A stretch of DNA of 64,000 bases from Streptococcus sp. LQJ-218 (GCF_003428885.1 NZ_QQRU01000001.1:98289-162288); one strand, 5' to 3'. Positions 32,702-41,704 are shown, numbered from the stretch's first letter. Notes: a model not told the origin generated them from the sequence alone. Translations and numbers: made by a program.

Positions 32702-32920
32702 TTATGCTAATTGTTTCAGTTTTCCTGGTTGGAACCCTGAAAAGACTTCAGTTGGTGTTTGGATAACAGGAGCTGCGCTGAAACCGAGCTCTTTCACTTG
32801 ATCGATGTACTCAGGTTGCTCATCAAGATTGATTTCACGATAAGCGACATTATTGCTGTCCAAGAAACGTTTGGTCATTTTACATTGGACACAGTTGTTT
32901 TTAGAATAAACGGTTACCAT
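32702..32920 (-). CDS. nrdH: Glutaredoxin-like protein NrdH
   Basis: 72 residues from the ATG at 32920, with GAGGAG 9 nt upstream; the earlier in-frame start has no such site. Electron donor for NrdEF. The redox motif reads CVQC (residues 10-13), and the C-terminal FSGFQPGKL is typical of NrdH, which accepts electrons from thioredoxin reductase. Confidence 0.94.
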   Translation of the reverse strand: MVTVYSKNNCVQCKMTKRFLDSNNVAYREINLDEQPEYIDQVKELGFSAAPVIQTPTEVFSGFQPGKLKQLA

Positions 32921-32954
32921 TGTGTAACTCCTCTTCAAAATTTAATACTATCCT

Positions 32955-32982
32955 AGTATATCAGAAAATAAATTTTTGTCAA
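32955..32982 (-). promoter_or_regulatory. Promoter of nrdHE
   Basis: On the minus strand TTGACA (32977-32982), a 16-nt spacer and TATACT (32955-32960), 35 nt upstream of the nrdH start. Confidence 0.7.
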
Positions 32983-32990
32983 CGATTTGA

Positions 32991-33047
32991 AACTAAATAT
33001 AGTGGTCTGTTTTTATACTTGAGCCTACAAAACACAATATATAGTGT
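32991..33047 (-). promoter_or_regulatory. Two NrdR-box-like sites upstream of nrdH
   Basis: ACACAATATATAGTGT at 33032-33047 is a textbook NrdR box (consensus acaCwAtATaTwGtgt). A second, weaker copy, AACTAAATATAGTGGT, lies at 32991-33006. Their shared TATAGTG cores are 42 nt apart, about four helical turns. They sit just upstream of the nrdH -35 and suggest repression by NrdR when deoxynucleotides are plentiful. Confidence 0.72.
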
Positions 33048-33178
33048 TTGTTTTGTGAAATAGTGATAATTATCCTAGAAGTAGTTTTTTGAAAAACTAT
33101 ATCCTGTGCTTTGTTATCTAGAATAGAAGATTTTCAGCAAGTTATCTGAAAGGAAATCGAATAAATCCCATAAAATGC

Positions 33179-33207
33179 TTGAAAAAAATCCTAGAAGATG
33201 ATATAAT
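33179..33207 (+). promoter_or_regulatory. Promoter of ptsHI
   Basis: TTGAAA (33179-33184), 17-nt spacer and TATAAT (33202-33207), 63 nt upstream of ptsH. Confidence 0.75.
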
Positions 33208-33270
33208 ACCAAATTGTAAGGGTTATCACATATAACTCAAAAAAAGAAAGAACAAAAGGAGAGTCAAACT

Positions 33271-33534
33271 ATGGCTTCTAAAGATTTCCACGTAGTGGCA
33301 GAAACAGGTATTCACGCACGTCCAGCAACATTGTTGGTGCAAACTGCTAGCAAATTTGCTTCAGATATCACTCTTGAATACAAAGGTAAATCAGTTAACC
33401 TTAAATCAATTATGGGTGTTATGAGTCTTGGTGTTGGCCAAGGTGCTGACGTAACTATCTCAGCTGAAGGTGCTGATGCAGATGACGCTATCGCTGCAAT
33501 CTCAGAAACAATGGAAAAAGAAGGATTGGCATAA
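33271..33534 (+). CDS. ptsH: Phosphocarrier protein HPr
   Basis: 87 residues. General phosphocarrier of the sugar PTS. H15 (GIHARPAT) is phosphorylated by enzyme I. S46 (NLKSIMG) is the HPr-kinase site whose phosphorylation makes HPr the co-repressor of CcpA, which links this gene to the cre sites elsewhere in the window. AAAGGAGAG precedes the ATG; ptsI follows after 5 nt. Confidence 0.97.
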   Translation: MASKDFHVVAETGIHARPATLLVQTASKFASDITLEYKGKSVNLKSIMGVMSLGVGQGADVTISAEGADADDAIAAISETMEKEGLA

Positions 33535-33539
33535 GGAAA

Positions 33540-35273
33540 ATGACAGAAATGCTTAAAGGAATCGCAGCATCTGATGGTGTTGCAGTTGCAAAAGCATATC
33601 TACTCGTTCAACCGGATTTGTCATTCGAGACTGTTTCAGTCGAAGATACAAACGCAGAAGAGGCTCGTTTGGATGTAGCTCTTGAAGCTTCTCAAAACGA
33701 GCTTTCTCTTATCCGTGAGAAGGCTGTAGGTACGCTTGGTGAAGAAGCGGCTCAAGTTTTTGATGCTCATTTGATGGTTCTTGCTGACCCAGAATTGATT
33801 GGTCAGATTAAAGAAACAATCCGTGCTAAGAAAGTCAATGCAGAAGCAGGTCTGAAAGAAGTGACTGACATGTTCATCACTATCTTTGAAGGCATGGAAG
33901 ACAACCCATACATGCAAGAACGTGCAGCGGATATCCGCGACGTGACAAAACGTGTATTGGCAAACCTTCTTGGTAAGAAATTGCCAAAACTAGCTTCCAT
34001 TAACGAAGAAGTAATTGTGATTGCGCATGACTTGACACCATCTGATACAGCTCAATTGGACAAAAACTTTGTAAAAGCTTTTGTAACGAACATCGGTGGA
34101 CGTACAAGCCACTCAGCTATCATGGCACGTACACTTGAAATTGCAGCTGTATTGGGAACAAATAACATCACTGAAGTAGTGAAAGACGGTGATATCCTTG
34201 CCGTTAACGGAATTACTGGTGAAGTGATTATCAACCCAACAGATGAACAAGCGGCAGAATTTAAAGCAGCTGGTGAAGCTTATGCTAAACAAAAAGCTGA
34301 ATGGGCACTTTTGAAAGATGCTCAAACAGTGACTACTGACGGTAAACACTTCGAGTTGGCTGCTAACATCGGTACTCCAAAAGACGTTGAAGGTGTGAAC
34401 AACAACGGTGCTGAAGCTGTTGGACTATACCGTACAGAATTCTTATACATGGATTCTCAAGATTTCCCAACTGAAGACGAGCAGTATGAAGCATACAAGG
34501 CTGTTCTTGAGGGAATGAATGGTAAACCAGTGGTTGTTCGTACAATGGATATCGGTGGAGATAAGGAACTTCCTTACTTCGATATGCCACATGAAATGAA
34601 CCCATTCCTTGGATTCCGTGCCCTTCGTATCTCTATTTCTGAAACTGGAGATGCAATGTTCCGTACACAAATCCGTGCCCTTCTTCGTGCTTCTGTTCAT
34701 GGTCAATTGCGTATCATGTTCCCAATGGTTGCCCTTTTGAAAGAATTCCGTGCAGCTAAAGCCGTTTATGAAGAAGAAAAAGCAAACCTTCTTGCTGAAG
34801 GAGTTGCAGTTGCGGATGACATCCAAGTTGGTATCATGATTGAAATCCCTGCAGCAGCGATGCTTGCAGACCAATTTGCAAAAGAAGTAGACTTCATGTC
34901 AATTGGTACAAACGACTTGATCCAATACTCAATGGCAGCAGACCGTATGAACGAGCAAGTTTCATACCTTTACCAACCATATAACCCATCAATCCTTCGC
35001 TTGATCAACAACGTTATCAAGGCAGCTCACGCTGAAGGTAAATGGGCTGGTATGTGTGGTGAGATGGCTGGTGACCAAAAAGCTGTTCCACTTCTTGTCG
35101 GAATGGGCTTGGATGAATTCTCTATGTCAGCAACATCTGTACTTCGTACACGTAGCTTGATGAAGAAATTGGATACTGCTAAGATGGAAGAGTACGCTAA
35201 TCGTGCCCTTACAGAGTGTTCAACAATGGAAGAAGTTCTTGAACTTCAAAAAGAATACGTTAACTTCGATTAA
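33540..35273 (+). CDS. ptsI: PTS enzyme I (phosphoenolpyruvate-protein phosphotransferase)
   Basis: 577 residues, full length. Transfers phosphate from PEP to HPr. The phosphorylated histidine is H191 in [13 protein letters not shown]; the C-terminal PEP-binding barrel has [21 protein letters not shown] and the active-site block GMCGEMAGD (about residue 500). It supplies the Gat-type PTS and the phosphate for DhaM in this window. Confidence 0.97.
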   Translation: MTEMLKGIAASDGVAVAKAYLLVQPDLSFETVSVEDTNAEEARLDVALEASQNELSLIREKAVGTLGEEAAQVFDAHLMVLADPELIGQIKETIRAKKVNAEAGLKEVTDMFITIFEGMEDNPYMQERAADIRDVTKRVLANLLGKKLPKLASINEEVIVIAHDLTPSDTAQLDKNFVKAFVTNIGGRTSHSAIMARTLEIAAVLGTNNITEVVKDGDILAVNGITGEVIINPTDEQAAEFKAAGEAYAKQKAEWALLKDAQTVTTDGKHFELAANIGTPKDVEGVNNNGAEAVGLYRTEFLYMDSQDFPTEDEQYEAYKAVLEGMNGKPVVVRTMDIGGDKELPYFDMPHEMNPFLGFRALRISISETGDAMFRTQIRALLRASVHGQLRIMFPMVALLKEFRAAKAVYEEEKANLLAEGVAVADDIQVGIMIEIPAAAMLADQFAKEVDFMSIGTNDLIQYSMAADRMNEQVSYLYQPYNPSILRLINNVIKAAHAEGKWAGMCGEMAGDQKAVPLLVGMGLDEFSMSATSVLRTRSLMKKLDTAKMEEYANRALTECSTMEEVLELQKEYVNFD

Positions 35274-35280
35274 TGTCATT

Positions 35281-35310
35281 AACCTTGTAACCTAGTTGCA
35301 AGGTTTTTTG
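35281..35310 (+). terminator. Terminator of ptsHI
   Basis: AACCTTG (35281-35287) pairs with CAAGGTT (35299-35305), followed by a T run. Confidence 0.8.
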
Positions 35311-35405
35311 ATACATTCGAGAATAGTATAGTCTTGTAAAGTCCACTTTTCAATGAGTCAGAGGCATGATATAATAGAGGAAACAAATAGAATAAGAGAG
35401 AAACC

Positions 35406-35903
35406 ATGTCTAAAGAAATTGATATTGAGTATTACCACCAGCTAGCCTTGCAAAAGCAGAAGGAGCACCGTAAAGTTTTAGCCAATTTAAAGAAAAAGCC
35501 ACCAAAAAATTTAGATAAGATAGCCCAGCAGATTCACGAGGAAGTTTTTGCGGAGATTGATTGTACGGCCTGTGCCAACTGTTGTAAGACATTGGGACCT
35601 GACTTCAAGGAAGCAGACATCACTCGTATTGCTAAGTACTTTAAGATGAAATTACCTGCTTTTGAAGCTGAGTTCCTTCAGGTAGATGAAGATGGTGATA
35701 AGGTTTTTAAATCCATGCCTTGCCCCTTTTTAGGAGGAGATAATCTCTGTTCCATCTATGACGTTCGTCCAAAGGCCTGTCGTGAATTCCCTCATACTGA
35801 CCGCAAAAAGATCTATCAAATTAACCATTTGACGATTAAGAATACTCTGACCTGTCCAGCAGCCTATCTCTTTGTTGAAAAGTTAAAAGACAAAATCGAA
35901 TAA
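35406..35903 (+). CDS. YkgJ family cysteine cluster protein
   Basis: 165 residues. Conserved cysteines in CTACANCCK (about residues 57-65), a CPFLGGDNLCSIYDVRPKAC-type block (about 102-121) and a late C (TCPAAY) match the zinc/iron-chelating YkgJ family. Its reaction is unknown; family members are linked to metal-dependent modification or Fe-S chemistry. Has its own extended -10 (TGATATAAT at 35367-35375) and is monocistronic. Confidence 0.8.
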   Translation: MSKEIDIEYYHQLALQKQKEHRKVLANLKKKPPKNLDKIAQQIHEEVFAEIDCTACANCCKTLGPDFKEADITRIAKYFKMKLPAFEAEFLQVDEDGDKVFKSMPCPFLGGDNLCSIYDVRPKACREFPHTDRKKIYQINHLTIKNTLTCPAAYLFVEKLKDKIE

Positions 35904-36027
35904 AGGAAGCTTTATTCGGTTTTTTAGGTACTTTAAGATGTAATATCAAATAATTATTCCTCTTCTCTAAACAACATGTAATATTGTTAAATTTATCAAA
36001 TAATTGTTTGTTAATTAAGCGTTTAAA

Positions 36028-36036
36028 TGGTATAAT
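36028..36036 (+). promoter_or_regulatory. Extended -10 promoter of the surface-protein gene
   Basis: TGGTATAAT at 36028-36036, 77 nt before the ATG, with an AT-rich region upstream. Confidence 0.5.
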
Positions 36037-36113
36037 ACTCAGTGTTTATAAAAAATATCAATGAATAGGATTTTGCTAATGCATGATTCCTTTCATTTGA
36101 GGAGAAAAACTGT

Positions 36114-37877
36114 ATGAAAAAACTTACTAAATTTGGCATTATTACAATGTCTGTCTTTGCTCTAAATTTGGTTTCTCAGTCAGTAGTTCAAGCTGAAGAA
36201 ACTAATAGTGAATCAGCAAATGTTTCAGCGACACAAGGTATTACTAATTCAACTGATGTTGAGAATACTTCTTCAGTAGACAATGTGGTTGCACCAGCCC
36301 CTACTAGTGATACCGCACGAAAATCAGACGAACCAGATGGTAGCAATATCATTGATGAAGGCGGTCACGTCAATGTTGAAGGGCTTCCAGCACATTTTAG
36401 TGAAGATGGTAAAAGTGTCGTCTACAATTACACTGTAGCCTTTAAAGGAATGCACTCAATTACTCATGGCCAAACAGTCCAAGGCATTCGTGTTCGTATA
36501 CCAGAAATAGTTGGTTCTAAAGTTGATTTCACTTTGATCGGAACACGTGATGCTAATGAAAATCCTGTAGATGTCAATGTTCCTATGAAAGAATTTTCGT
36601 ATAATGAATATAAGGAATCAACTGATGGAAAGGAAATTGTTCCAACTGCAGAAGAACTAGCGGCTGGTAAGAAACCTTCTGTTGTTAATGTAACTGATTA
36701 TGAAAATTATGACGGTGCCCAGAAATATTTGAATGATAAAGTTAATACATATGCTGTTAGTTCACAAACATTGAGATCAAATGCTTTTCGTGTATCTGTG
36801 ACCGTACCCTTGGAGGAAGCTAAGAAGATCAAGTACTTACCAATTGACGTGAGACTTCCTTGGAAATGTAGTAATGAAGCTTCGCTTGGTTTATATGAAG
36901 AAGGTTGCCAAAATCTAGACGATTATCCTCAAGCGCAACCATATTATCAAGACAGCAATGGAAAAAATACTTATGGTGCTCTAGCTAATCCAAGCTTAGT
37001 AGATGATACTTATGTTCAGAATGATCATCTAATGAGGTCAGTTTCAAACCAAAATACTCATATCACACCTAATAACGGTGATTGGAAAACTATTCCTCAT
37101 GATGTTAATATTAATCCTGAGACCTTCTTTAATTATGTTAAAATTTTTAAATTGAAATACAATCCTTCTGTTAAATACTATGCTTCAGAATTTGAAGATA
37201 TGGCTGATCAGGATGTTTCTTCGCTTCATTATGGAGATGTAGTGGTGGATTATGTGATCAAAGGAACAAATCAATCTATTAAGGAGACTTATAAAGACAC
37301 ACCATTAACTTCTATTTATGGATTTGATGGAAATCTTGTGACTTATAATGCTGCTGAAAATGCAGATGAGCGTCCGTCTTCTATCACTGTAGATGGTAAA
37401 AAATACAATCTAGTTGGTATTTCTTCAACATCTGCACCTGAAACAGGTCAGTTAAAAGAAGGTACAACTCATGTTATCTACGAGTATGAGAAAGAACCAG
37501 AACCAGATCCAAAACCAACTCCGGATCCAAAACCAACTCCAAATCCAGAGCCAACTCCGGATCCAAAACCAACACCAAATCCAGAGCCAACTCCGGATCC
37601 AAAACCAACTCCGGATCCAAAACCAACTCCAAATCCAGAGCCAACTCCGGATCCAAAACCAACACCAAATTCAAAACCAATACCGGATCCAGAGCCAGCT
37701 CCAAAACCTGTTCAACCAGAAAGTGTTCAATCTACTGAGCAAAAATCAGATCCAGAAAAAGCTCAGTTACCAAATACAGGAACTTCTGATTCGCCATTAG
37801 CTATGAATCTTCTTGCTATTTTAGCTGGAATCTTTGGTATTTCACTTTTCAAAAAAAATAAAAAATCAGAGAACTAA
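36114..37877 (+). CDS. LPxTG cell-wall-anchored surface protein with MucBP-like domain
   Basis: 587 residues. A signal peptide (1-27, cut after VVQA, without the YSIRK motif) is followed by a Ser/Thr/Asn-rich linker (to about 65) and a unique beta-rich region (about 70-370) that I do not recognise. A MucBP-like module covers about 375-460 (GDVVVDYVIKGT through HVIYEYEK), then a Pro-rich stalk of PKPTPDPKPTPNPEP units (about 463-540). The end has LPNTG (552-556), a hydrophobic helix and KKNKKSEN. The unique region holds two cysteines (KCSNEA and EEGCQN), rare in such proteins. Probably an adhesin; the ligand is unknown. Confidence 0.85.
   Translation: MKKLTKFGIITMSVFALNLVSQSVVQAEETNSESANVSATQGITNSTDVENTSSVDNVVAPAPTSDTARKSDEPDGSNIIDEGGHVNVEGLPAHFSEDGKSVVYNYTVAFKGMHSITHGQTVQGIRVRIPEIVGSKVDFTLIGTRDANENPVDVNVPMKEFSYNEYKESTDGKEIVPTAEELAAGKKPSVVNVTDYENYDGAQKYLNDKVNTYAVSSQTLRSNAFRVSVTVPLEEAKKIKYLPIDVRLPWKCSNEASLGLYEEGCQNLDDYPQAQPYYQDSNGKNTYGALANPSLVDDTYVQNDHLMRSVSNQNTHITPNNGDWKTIPHDVNINPETFFNYVKIFKLKYNPSVKYYASEFEDMADQDVSSLHYGDVVVDYVIKGTNQSIKETYKDTPLTSIYGFDGNLVTYNAAENADERPSSITVDGKKYNLVGISSTSAPETGQLKEGTTHVIYEYEKEPEPDPKPTPDPKPTPNPEPTPDPKPTPNPEPTPDPKPTPDPKPTPNPEPTPDPKPTPNSKPIPDPEPAPKPVQPESVQSTEQKSDPEKAQLPNTGTSDSPLAMNLLAILAGIFGISLFKKNKKSEN
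37497..37698 (+). repeat. Tandem repeat encoding the Pro-rich stalk
   Basis: Imperfect 18-nt units of the type CCAACTCCGGATCCAAAA alternate with CCAACTCCAAATCCAGAG versions, all in frame, encoding PTPDPK / PTPNPE. Copy number is likely to vary between strains by slippage or recombination. Confidence 0.85.
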
Positions 37878-37890
37878 GTAAATAGTTTTA

Positions 37891-37920
37891 AAAAAAGTCA
37901 TCCAAATTGGTTGGCTTTTT
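37891..37920 (+). terminator. Terminator of the surface-protein gene
   Basis: An AAAAAGTCATCCAA / TTGGTTGGCTTTTT stem with a few mismatches, ending in T residues. Confidence 0.55.
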
Positions 37921-37922
37921 AG

Positions 37923-38279
37923 TGTAGTCCCCTATATTTCTATAGTCTACTCACTATTTTCTTCTTAGCATTTAGCCGTATCTACGAGTCCTATAGTTTT
38001 GGGGAGAGTTCCCTTCATATGCACTATCTCTTTGTGCTTCCTCTAGTAGGGGGGTTCATTCTGGCATTATTGTTGAAAACCATCCCAAACTTAGGGCGAC
38101 TCAGTCTAAACTTGTGGAACTCGGCAGTTGCAGTACTAGCAGCAGGAACGCTCTTTCGTGGAATCGTCCACCTATCGGGTCGTTCAACGACACTAGATCA
38201 ACTTTACTGGTATGTTGGCCTAGCTTTTGCTATTTTGGCTATAGCATCGCTTTTCCTTCAGAAGAGGAACAGTAAGTAA
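37923..38279 (+). pseudogene. 5'-truncated small membrane-protein gene
   Basis: From a stop at 37920 the frame is open to 38279. An 86-codon ORF could start at the ATG at 38019, but it has no ribosome site. The 32 codons before it also read as plausible membrane protein (YSLLTIFFLAFSRIYESYSF), including one more hydrophobic segment, with no start codon. So the original start appears to have been lost, perhaps when the surface-protein gene came in. The rest has about three membrane helices. I do not recognise the family. Confidence 0.5.
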
Positions 38280-38297
38280 TTAGTTTAAAAATGAAGA

Positions 38298-38327
38298 AAC
38301 TGGTTGTTGAGGAACAGCCAGTTTTTT
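38298..38327 (+). terminator. Terminator after the truncated membrane gene
   Basis: AACTGGTTGTT/AACAGCCAGTT stem (38298-38308 and 38313-38323, G-U pair) and T run. Confidence 0.7.
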
Positions 38328-38402
38328 GATAGGAGAATTGTAAGGGATAGATGGCCTATTTGAAATGGCAAGAATGAGTTCTTTTAAACGTAAGATAAAA
38401 GT

Positions 38403-38430
38403 AAAGGACTATCAAGTGATGTAGCCCTTT
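38403..38430 (-). terminator. Terminator of dhaSQ
   Basis: AAAGGACTA/TAGCCCTTT stem (one mismatch) followed on the minus strand by CTTTTA, 18 nt after the dhaQ stop. Confidence 0.55.
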
Positions 38431-38447
38431 TGAGTTATACAAGAGAA

Positions 38448-39437
38448 TTACCATGCAAAAGCTGTCGTTGGAGCATTGAGAGCTTCTAACCACTGTTTAT
38501 TTTTTACGGGGCAAAGAGTTACGGATATACCTGCCATATCCAGACTGGTCATAAATGTTCCTGATTTTATAAAGGTAATAGTGACTCCTTCAATTTCTAT
38601 GAGTTGAAGGAAATCATTGATAAATATGCCCATTTCTAAGTTGCTGGTAGTGCCTAGATTATTTACAAGCAATATAAATTGATCCCCATGTTTCCAATGA
38701 TAGTGCAATCTTAATTTACTTATAATTTCATTTGCCAGGATTTCTGATGATTGGAATGGGACGATACGATAGCCTTCTTCGCCATGTATCCCAATACCAT
38801 AAGAAATATTTCCTTCTTCCAAGTTAAATAAGGGAAGGGTAGCTTGGGGGAGACTAGCAGCTTTCGTTGCAAAGCCAATTGTTGCGATTTCGGGAGCAAG
38901 TTCATGACCTAAATCAGTTAGTTGCTCGATGTCGGCACCATTTTGAGCTGCAAATCCTAGAACTTTATGAAGTAAAATAGTCCCTGCAAGCCCTCTTCCT
39001 CTAATTTGAAATCTATTGTGAGGTTCAATAGAAATATCGTCGTGTGCTAGACTATAGCCGACTTTAATTCCTTCTTGTCTAGCAGTGTTAATGGCTGAGC
39101 TAAATTCTTTGATGTCTGCTTCGAAATTTTTTACAATGATGAAGACACCGTGACCATTGTTTAAAAAACGAATGGACTCTAAGATTTCAGCTCTTGTAGG
39201 TGGAGTAAATAATTGGCCATAGATAGCAGCGGTAAGCATTCCTTTTCCCACATATCCAATATGAGCAGGTTCGTGTCCTGAACCCCCACCCGCCAATATT
39301 GGAACCTGATGAGGATTGCGATTTTTTTGATAGACTAATGGTAAAGTAGGGTGTTTTTCTAATTCAGGATGACTGCTGACAGTTGCCGAAATGTAACTTG
39401 AAATAATTTTCTGTTTATGATTTGAAATAAATGTCAT
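38448..39437 (-). CDS. dhaQ: DhaQ, DhaK-like dihydroxyacetone sensor and coactivator of DhaS
   Basis: 329 residues, a DhaK paralogue. It keeps the substrate-site residues H55 (GGGSGHEPAH), D108 (KNFEADI) and H218 (GIGIHGE) but diverges elsewhere. It is co-transcribed with the TetR-type dhaS, overlapping it by 4 nt (ATGA). This is the arrangement of Lactococcus lactis, where DhaQ with bound dihydroxyacetone joins DhaS to switch on dhaKLM. The role here is inferred from that system; a second kinase subunit is the alternative. Confidence 0.82.
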   Translation of the reverse strand: MTFISNHKQKIISSYISATVSSHPELEKHPTLPLVYQKNRNPHQVPILAGGGSGHEPAHIGYVGKGMLTAAIYGQLFTPPTRAEILESIRFLNNGHGVFIIVKNFEADIKEFSSAINTARQEGIKVGYSLAHDDISIEPHNRFQIRGRGLAGTILLHKVLGFAAQNGADIEQLTDLGHELAPEIATIGFATKAASLPQATLPLFNLEEGNISYGIGIHGEEGYRIVPFQSSEILANEIISKLRLHYHWKHGDQFILLVNNLGTTSNLEMGIFINDFLQLIEIEGVTITFIKSGTFMTSLDMAGISVTLCPVKNKQWLEALNAPTTAFAW

Positions 39438-39964
39438 TGTGATCTCTTTCCAATAATTGTCATGATGAGATAGTCTGGTTGTGGAACTGGACTTTTTTTA
39501 TTGACGTAAGCCTTCACGATTTCTGCTAGAGCATGTGAATGATAGTCTAACAAAAAACAAGTATAAGCAGATGAATCGATATCAATCTGACCGTATTCTC
39601 TTAAAATTTTTGAGACAAGCAAGCGACAGTAGCTGATAAAGTGGTCATAGAAGTTATTTTGCCCTTGAATATCAAACAGTTGAATATAAAAGTCACGCTC
39701 TTGTTCGAAATAAAGAAATAATTCTTGTAATAGTTTTTGGCCTGAAATGAAGTCCAAGTTATTGGTGATATACTCGGTTAAGTCAGTTTCAAATATCCAG
39801 TCAAGCAGTTCATATTTGTCAAGAAAGTGATTATAAAAGGTTTGTCTACGAATGCCAGCTGATTCCATGATCTCTACAATGGAGATTTTGTCAAATTCTC
39901 TAGTAGCTAATAGGTCTCTAAATGCCTTGGCAATCCGTTTTTTTGTAATGAGTGATGATGCCAT
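39434..39964 (-). CDS. dhaS: DhaS, TetR-family activator of dihydroxyacetone kinase genes
   Basis: 176 residues. N-terminal TetR helix-turn-helix (KKRIAKAFRDLL through SIVEIMESAGIRRQTFYNHF, about residues 8-47) and a C-terminal dihydroxyacetone-kinase-regulator domain. DhaS is an unusual TetR protein that activates rather than represses. A matching operator stands in the divergent intergenic region (40027-40048). Confidence 0.87.
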   Translation of the reverse strand: MASSLITKKRIAKAFRDLLATREFDKISIVEIMESAGIRRQTFYNHFLDKYELLDWIFETDLTEYITNNLDFISGQKLLQELFLYFEQERDFYIQLFDIQGQNNFYDHFISYCRLLVSKILREYGQIDIDSSAYTCFLLDYHSHALAEIVKAYVNKKSPVPQPDYLIMTIIGKRSQ

Positions 39965-40026
39965 AGGAAGCCTTTCTGTTACTTACTTCATTTTACCAAA
40001 AAAATGTTTTAAACGGGTTTAAAAGG

Positions 40027-40048
40027 GGACAAATAATAGAATCTGTCC
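40027..40048 (+). promoter_or_regulatory. DhaS operator
   Basis: GGACAAAT-N6-ATCTGTCC at 40027-40048 matches the lactococcal DhaS operator GGACACAT-N6-ATTTGTCC in spacing and at most positions. It ends 1 nt before the dhaK -35, a position suited to activation. Confidence 0.82.
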
Positions 40049-40049
40049 C

Positions 40050-40091
40050 TTATCAGCCAGCGATAAAAAATATATAATGAAAGCGAAAACA
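40050..40091 (+). promoter_or_regulatory. Promoter of dhaKLM with perfect cre site
   Basis: TTATCA (40050-40055), 17-nt spacer and TATAAT (40073-40078). TGAAAGCGAAAACA (40078-40091) matches the cre consensus TGNAANCGNWNNCA throughout and lies over the start of transcription, so CcpA should block the promoter on preferred sugars. Confidence 0.78.
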
Positions 40092-40117
40092 AAGGTAGAT
40101 GCTGAAAGGAGTTTCTC

Positions 40118-41107
40118 ATGAAAAAAATTATAAATGAACCGACACAAGTTGTTGATGAAATGCTACAGGGCTTGTCATTTATGCATGATGACTTGGTAGA
40201 ACGCATAGATGGTTTTGATGTCATCGTTAGAAAGGCAGAAAAGACAGGAAAAGTTGGACTCATTTCAGGTGGAGGTTCAGGACATGAACCAAGTCATGCT
40301 GGATTTGTAGGAGATGGAATGTTGTCTGCTGCCATTTGTGGAGCAGTCTTTACTTCACCTACTCCGGACCAAATTTTAGAAGCTATCAAGGCGGCTGATG
40401 AAGGTGCTGGAGTTTTCATGGTCATCAAGAACTATTCTGGTGACATTATGAACTTTGAAATTGCACAAGAACTTGCTGAAATGGAAGGTATTGATGTAGC
40501 AAGTGTTGTAGTCGATGATGATATTGCGGTTGAAAATAGTCTCTATACCCAAGGGCGTCGAGGTGTCGCAGGTACTATATTAGTCCATAAAATTTTGGGT
40601 GCTGCAGCTCGTTCTGGTAAATCATTAGCTGAAATAAAGGACTTGGCGGATAAACTTGTCTTAGAAATTAAAACAATTGGGCTGGCCTTGTCTGGAGCAA
40701 CCGTTCCTGAAGTTGGGAAACCCGGATTTGTTCTAGAAGATGATGAATTCGAATATGGTGTTGGTATTCACGGTGAACCCGGATATAAAAAAGAGAAAAT
40801 GCAATCTTCAGCACAATTGGCCTCAGAATTGGTTGAAAAATTATCTGAAGGTTTCCAACTTAAGGCTGGTGAACGCTATGGGCTTCTCATCAATGGTTTA
40901 GGAAGCACCCCTCTGATGGAGCAATACGTATTTGCAAATGATGTGGCTAAATTACTCCATGAAAAAGGTGTTGAGTTGGCATTTAAGAAAATTGGAAACT
41001 ATATGACCTCAATTGATATGGCTGGCTTGTCATTGACATTGATTCGATTGGCAGATGATGAGTGGTTGGATGCTCTAAATGCACCTGTTACTACACCAGC
41101 TTGGTAA
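40118..41107 (+). CDS. dhaK: Dihydroxyacetone kinase subunit DhaK
   Basis: 329 residues. Binds dihydroxyacetone covalently and receives phosphate from DhaL-ADP, giving dihydroxyacetone phosphate. The catalytic residues fall at the numbers known from E. coli DhaK: H56 (GGGSGHEPSH), D109 (KNYSGDI) and H218 (GVGIHGEPGY). AAAGGAG precedes the ATG. First gene of dhaKLM. Confidence 0.95.
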   Translation: MKKIINEPTQVVDEMLQGLSFMHDDLVERIDGFDVIVRKAEKTGKVGLISGGGSGHEPSHAGFVGDGMLSAAICGAVFTSPTPDQILEAIKAADEGAGVFMVIKNYSGDIMNFEIAQELAEMEGIDVASVVVDDDIAVENSLYTQGRRGVAGTILVHKILGAAARSGKSLAEIKDLADKLVLEIKTIGLALSGATVPEVGKPGFVLEDDEFEYGVGIHGEPGYKKEKMQSSAQLASELVEKLSEGFQLKAGERYGLLINGLGSTPLMEQYVFANDVAKLLHEKGVELAFKKIGNYMTSIDMAGLSLTLIRLADDEWLDALNAPVTTPAW

Positions 41108-41128
41108 AACTCAAGGAGGAAATGTCGC

Positions 41129-41704
41129 ATGAATGCTGAACAAGCTCTTGAATGGATGAAGCTTTTTAATGAAAAGATTCAAGAACAGAAAGATTATCTT
41201 AGTGAGTTAGACACTCCTATAGGAGATGGAGACCACGGTGGAAATATGGCGCGTGGCATGGCTGCAGTTATGGAGAACTTAGAAGGAAAGCAATTTGAGA
41301 CCAGCAGTGATGTGTTTAAGCTTGTCTCAATGCAACTACTGAGTAAGGTAGGTGGTGCTTCTGGTCCCTTGTATGGCTCTGCTTTTATGGGCATGGCCAA
41401 GACTGATTCACATTTGAAAATAGAGGAAATCTTACAAAGTGGTTTGGATATGATTGTCAAACGTGGGAAAGCAGAAGTTGGAGAAAAGACAATGGTTGAT
41501 GTTTGGACTCCCGCTATTGCTGCCTTGTCTGCTGGTCAATTGACTCAAGAGGTCATTGATAAGCTAGTGAATGCTACCAAAGATTTACTTGCAACTAAAG
41601 GAAGGGCATCTTATGTCGGAGAACGTTCTCTTGGACATATTGATCCTGGATCATTCTCATCAGGATTACTCTTTACTGCTCTTTTAGAAACTGGGGTGGT
41701 TTAA
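41129..41704 (+). CDS. dhaL: Dihydroxyacetone kinase ADP-binding subunit DhaL
   Basis: 191 residues. Holds ADP as a fixed cofactor; the two Mg ions are bound by the aspartates of TPIGDGDHGGNM (about residues 29-40). The phosphate-loop GGASGPLYG (about residue 75) and the C-terminal DPGSFSSG follow. Its stop overlaps the dhaM start (ATG at 41704). Confidence 0.95.
   Translation: MNAEQALEWMKLFNEKIQEQKDYLSELDTPIGDGDHGGNMARGMAAVMENLEGKQFETSSDVFKLVSMQLLSKVGGASGPLYGSAFMGMAKTDSHLKIEEILQSGLDMIVKRGKAEVGEKTMVDVWTPAIAALSAGQLTQEVIDKLVNATKDLLATKGRASYVGERSLGHIDPGSFSSGLLFTALLETGVV

Noticed and set aside
34443-34874. 143-codon minus-strand open frame inside ptsI
   Set aside because: Shadow of a highly expressed gene; composition is not protein-like.
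37474-37704. Open frames on both strands through the Pro-rich repeat
   Set aside because: Products are simple repeats (LVLDPELALD and similar) created by the 18-nt tandem unit.
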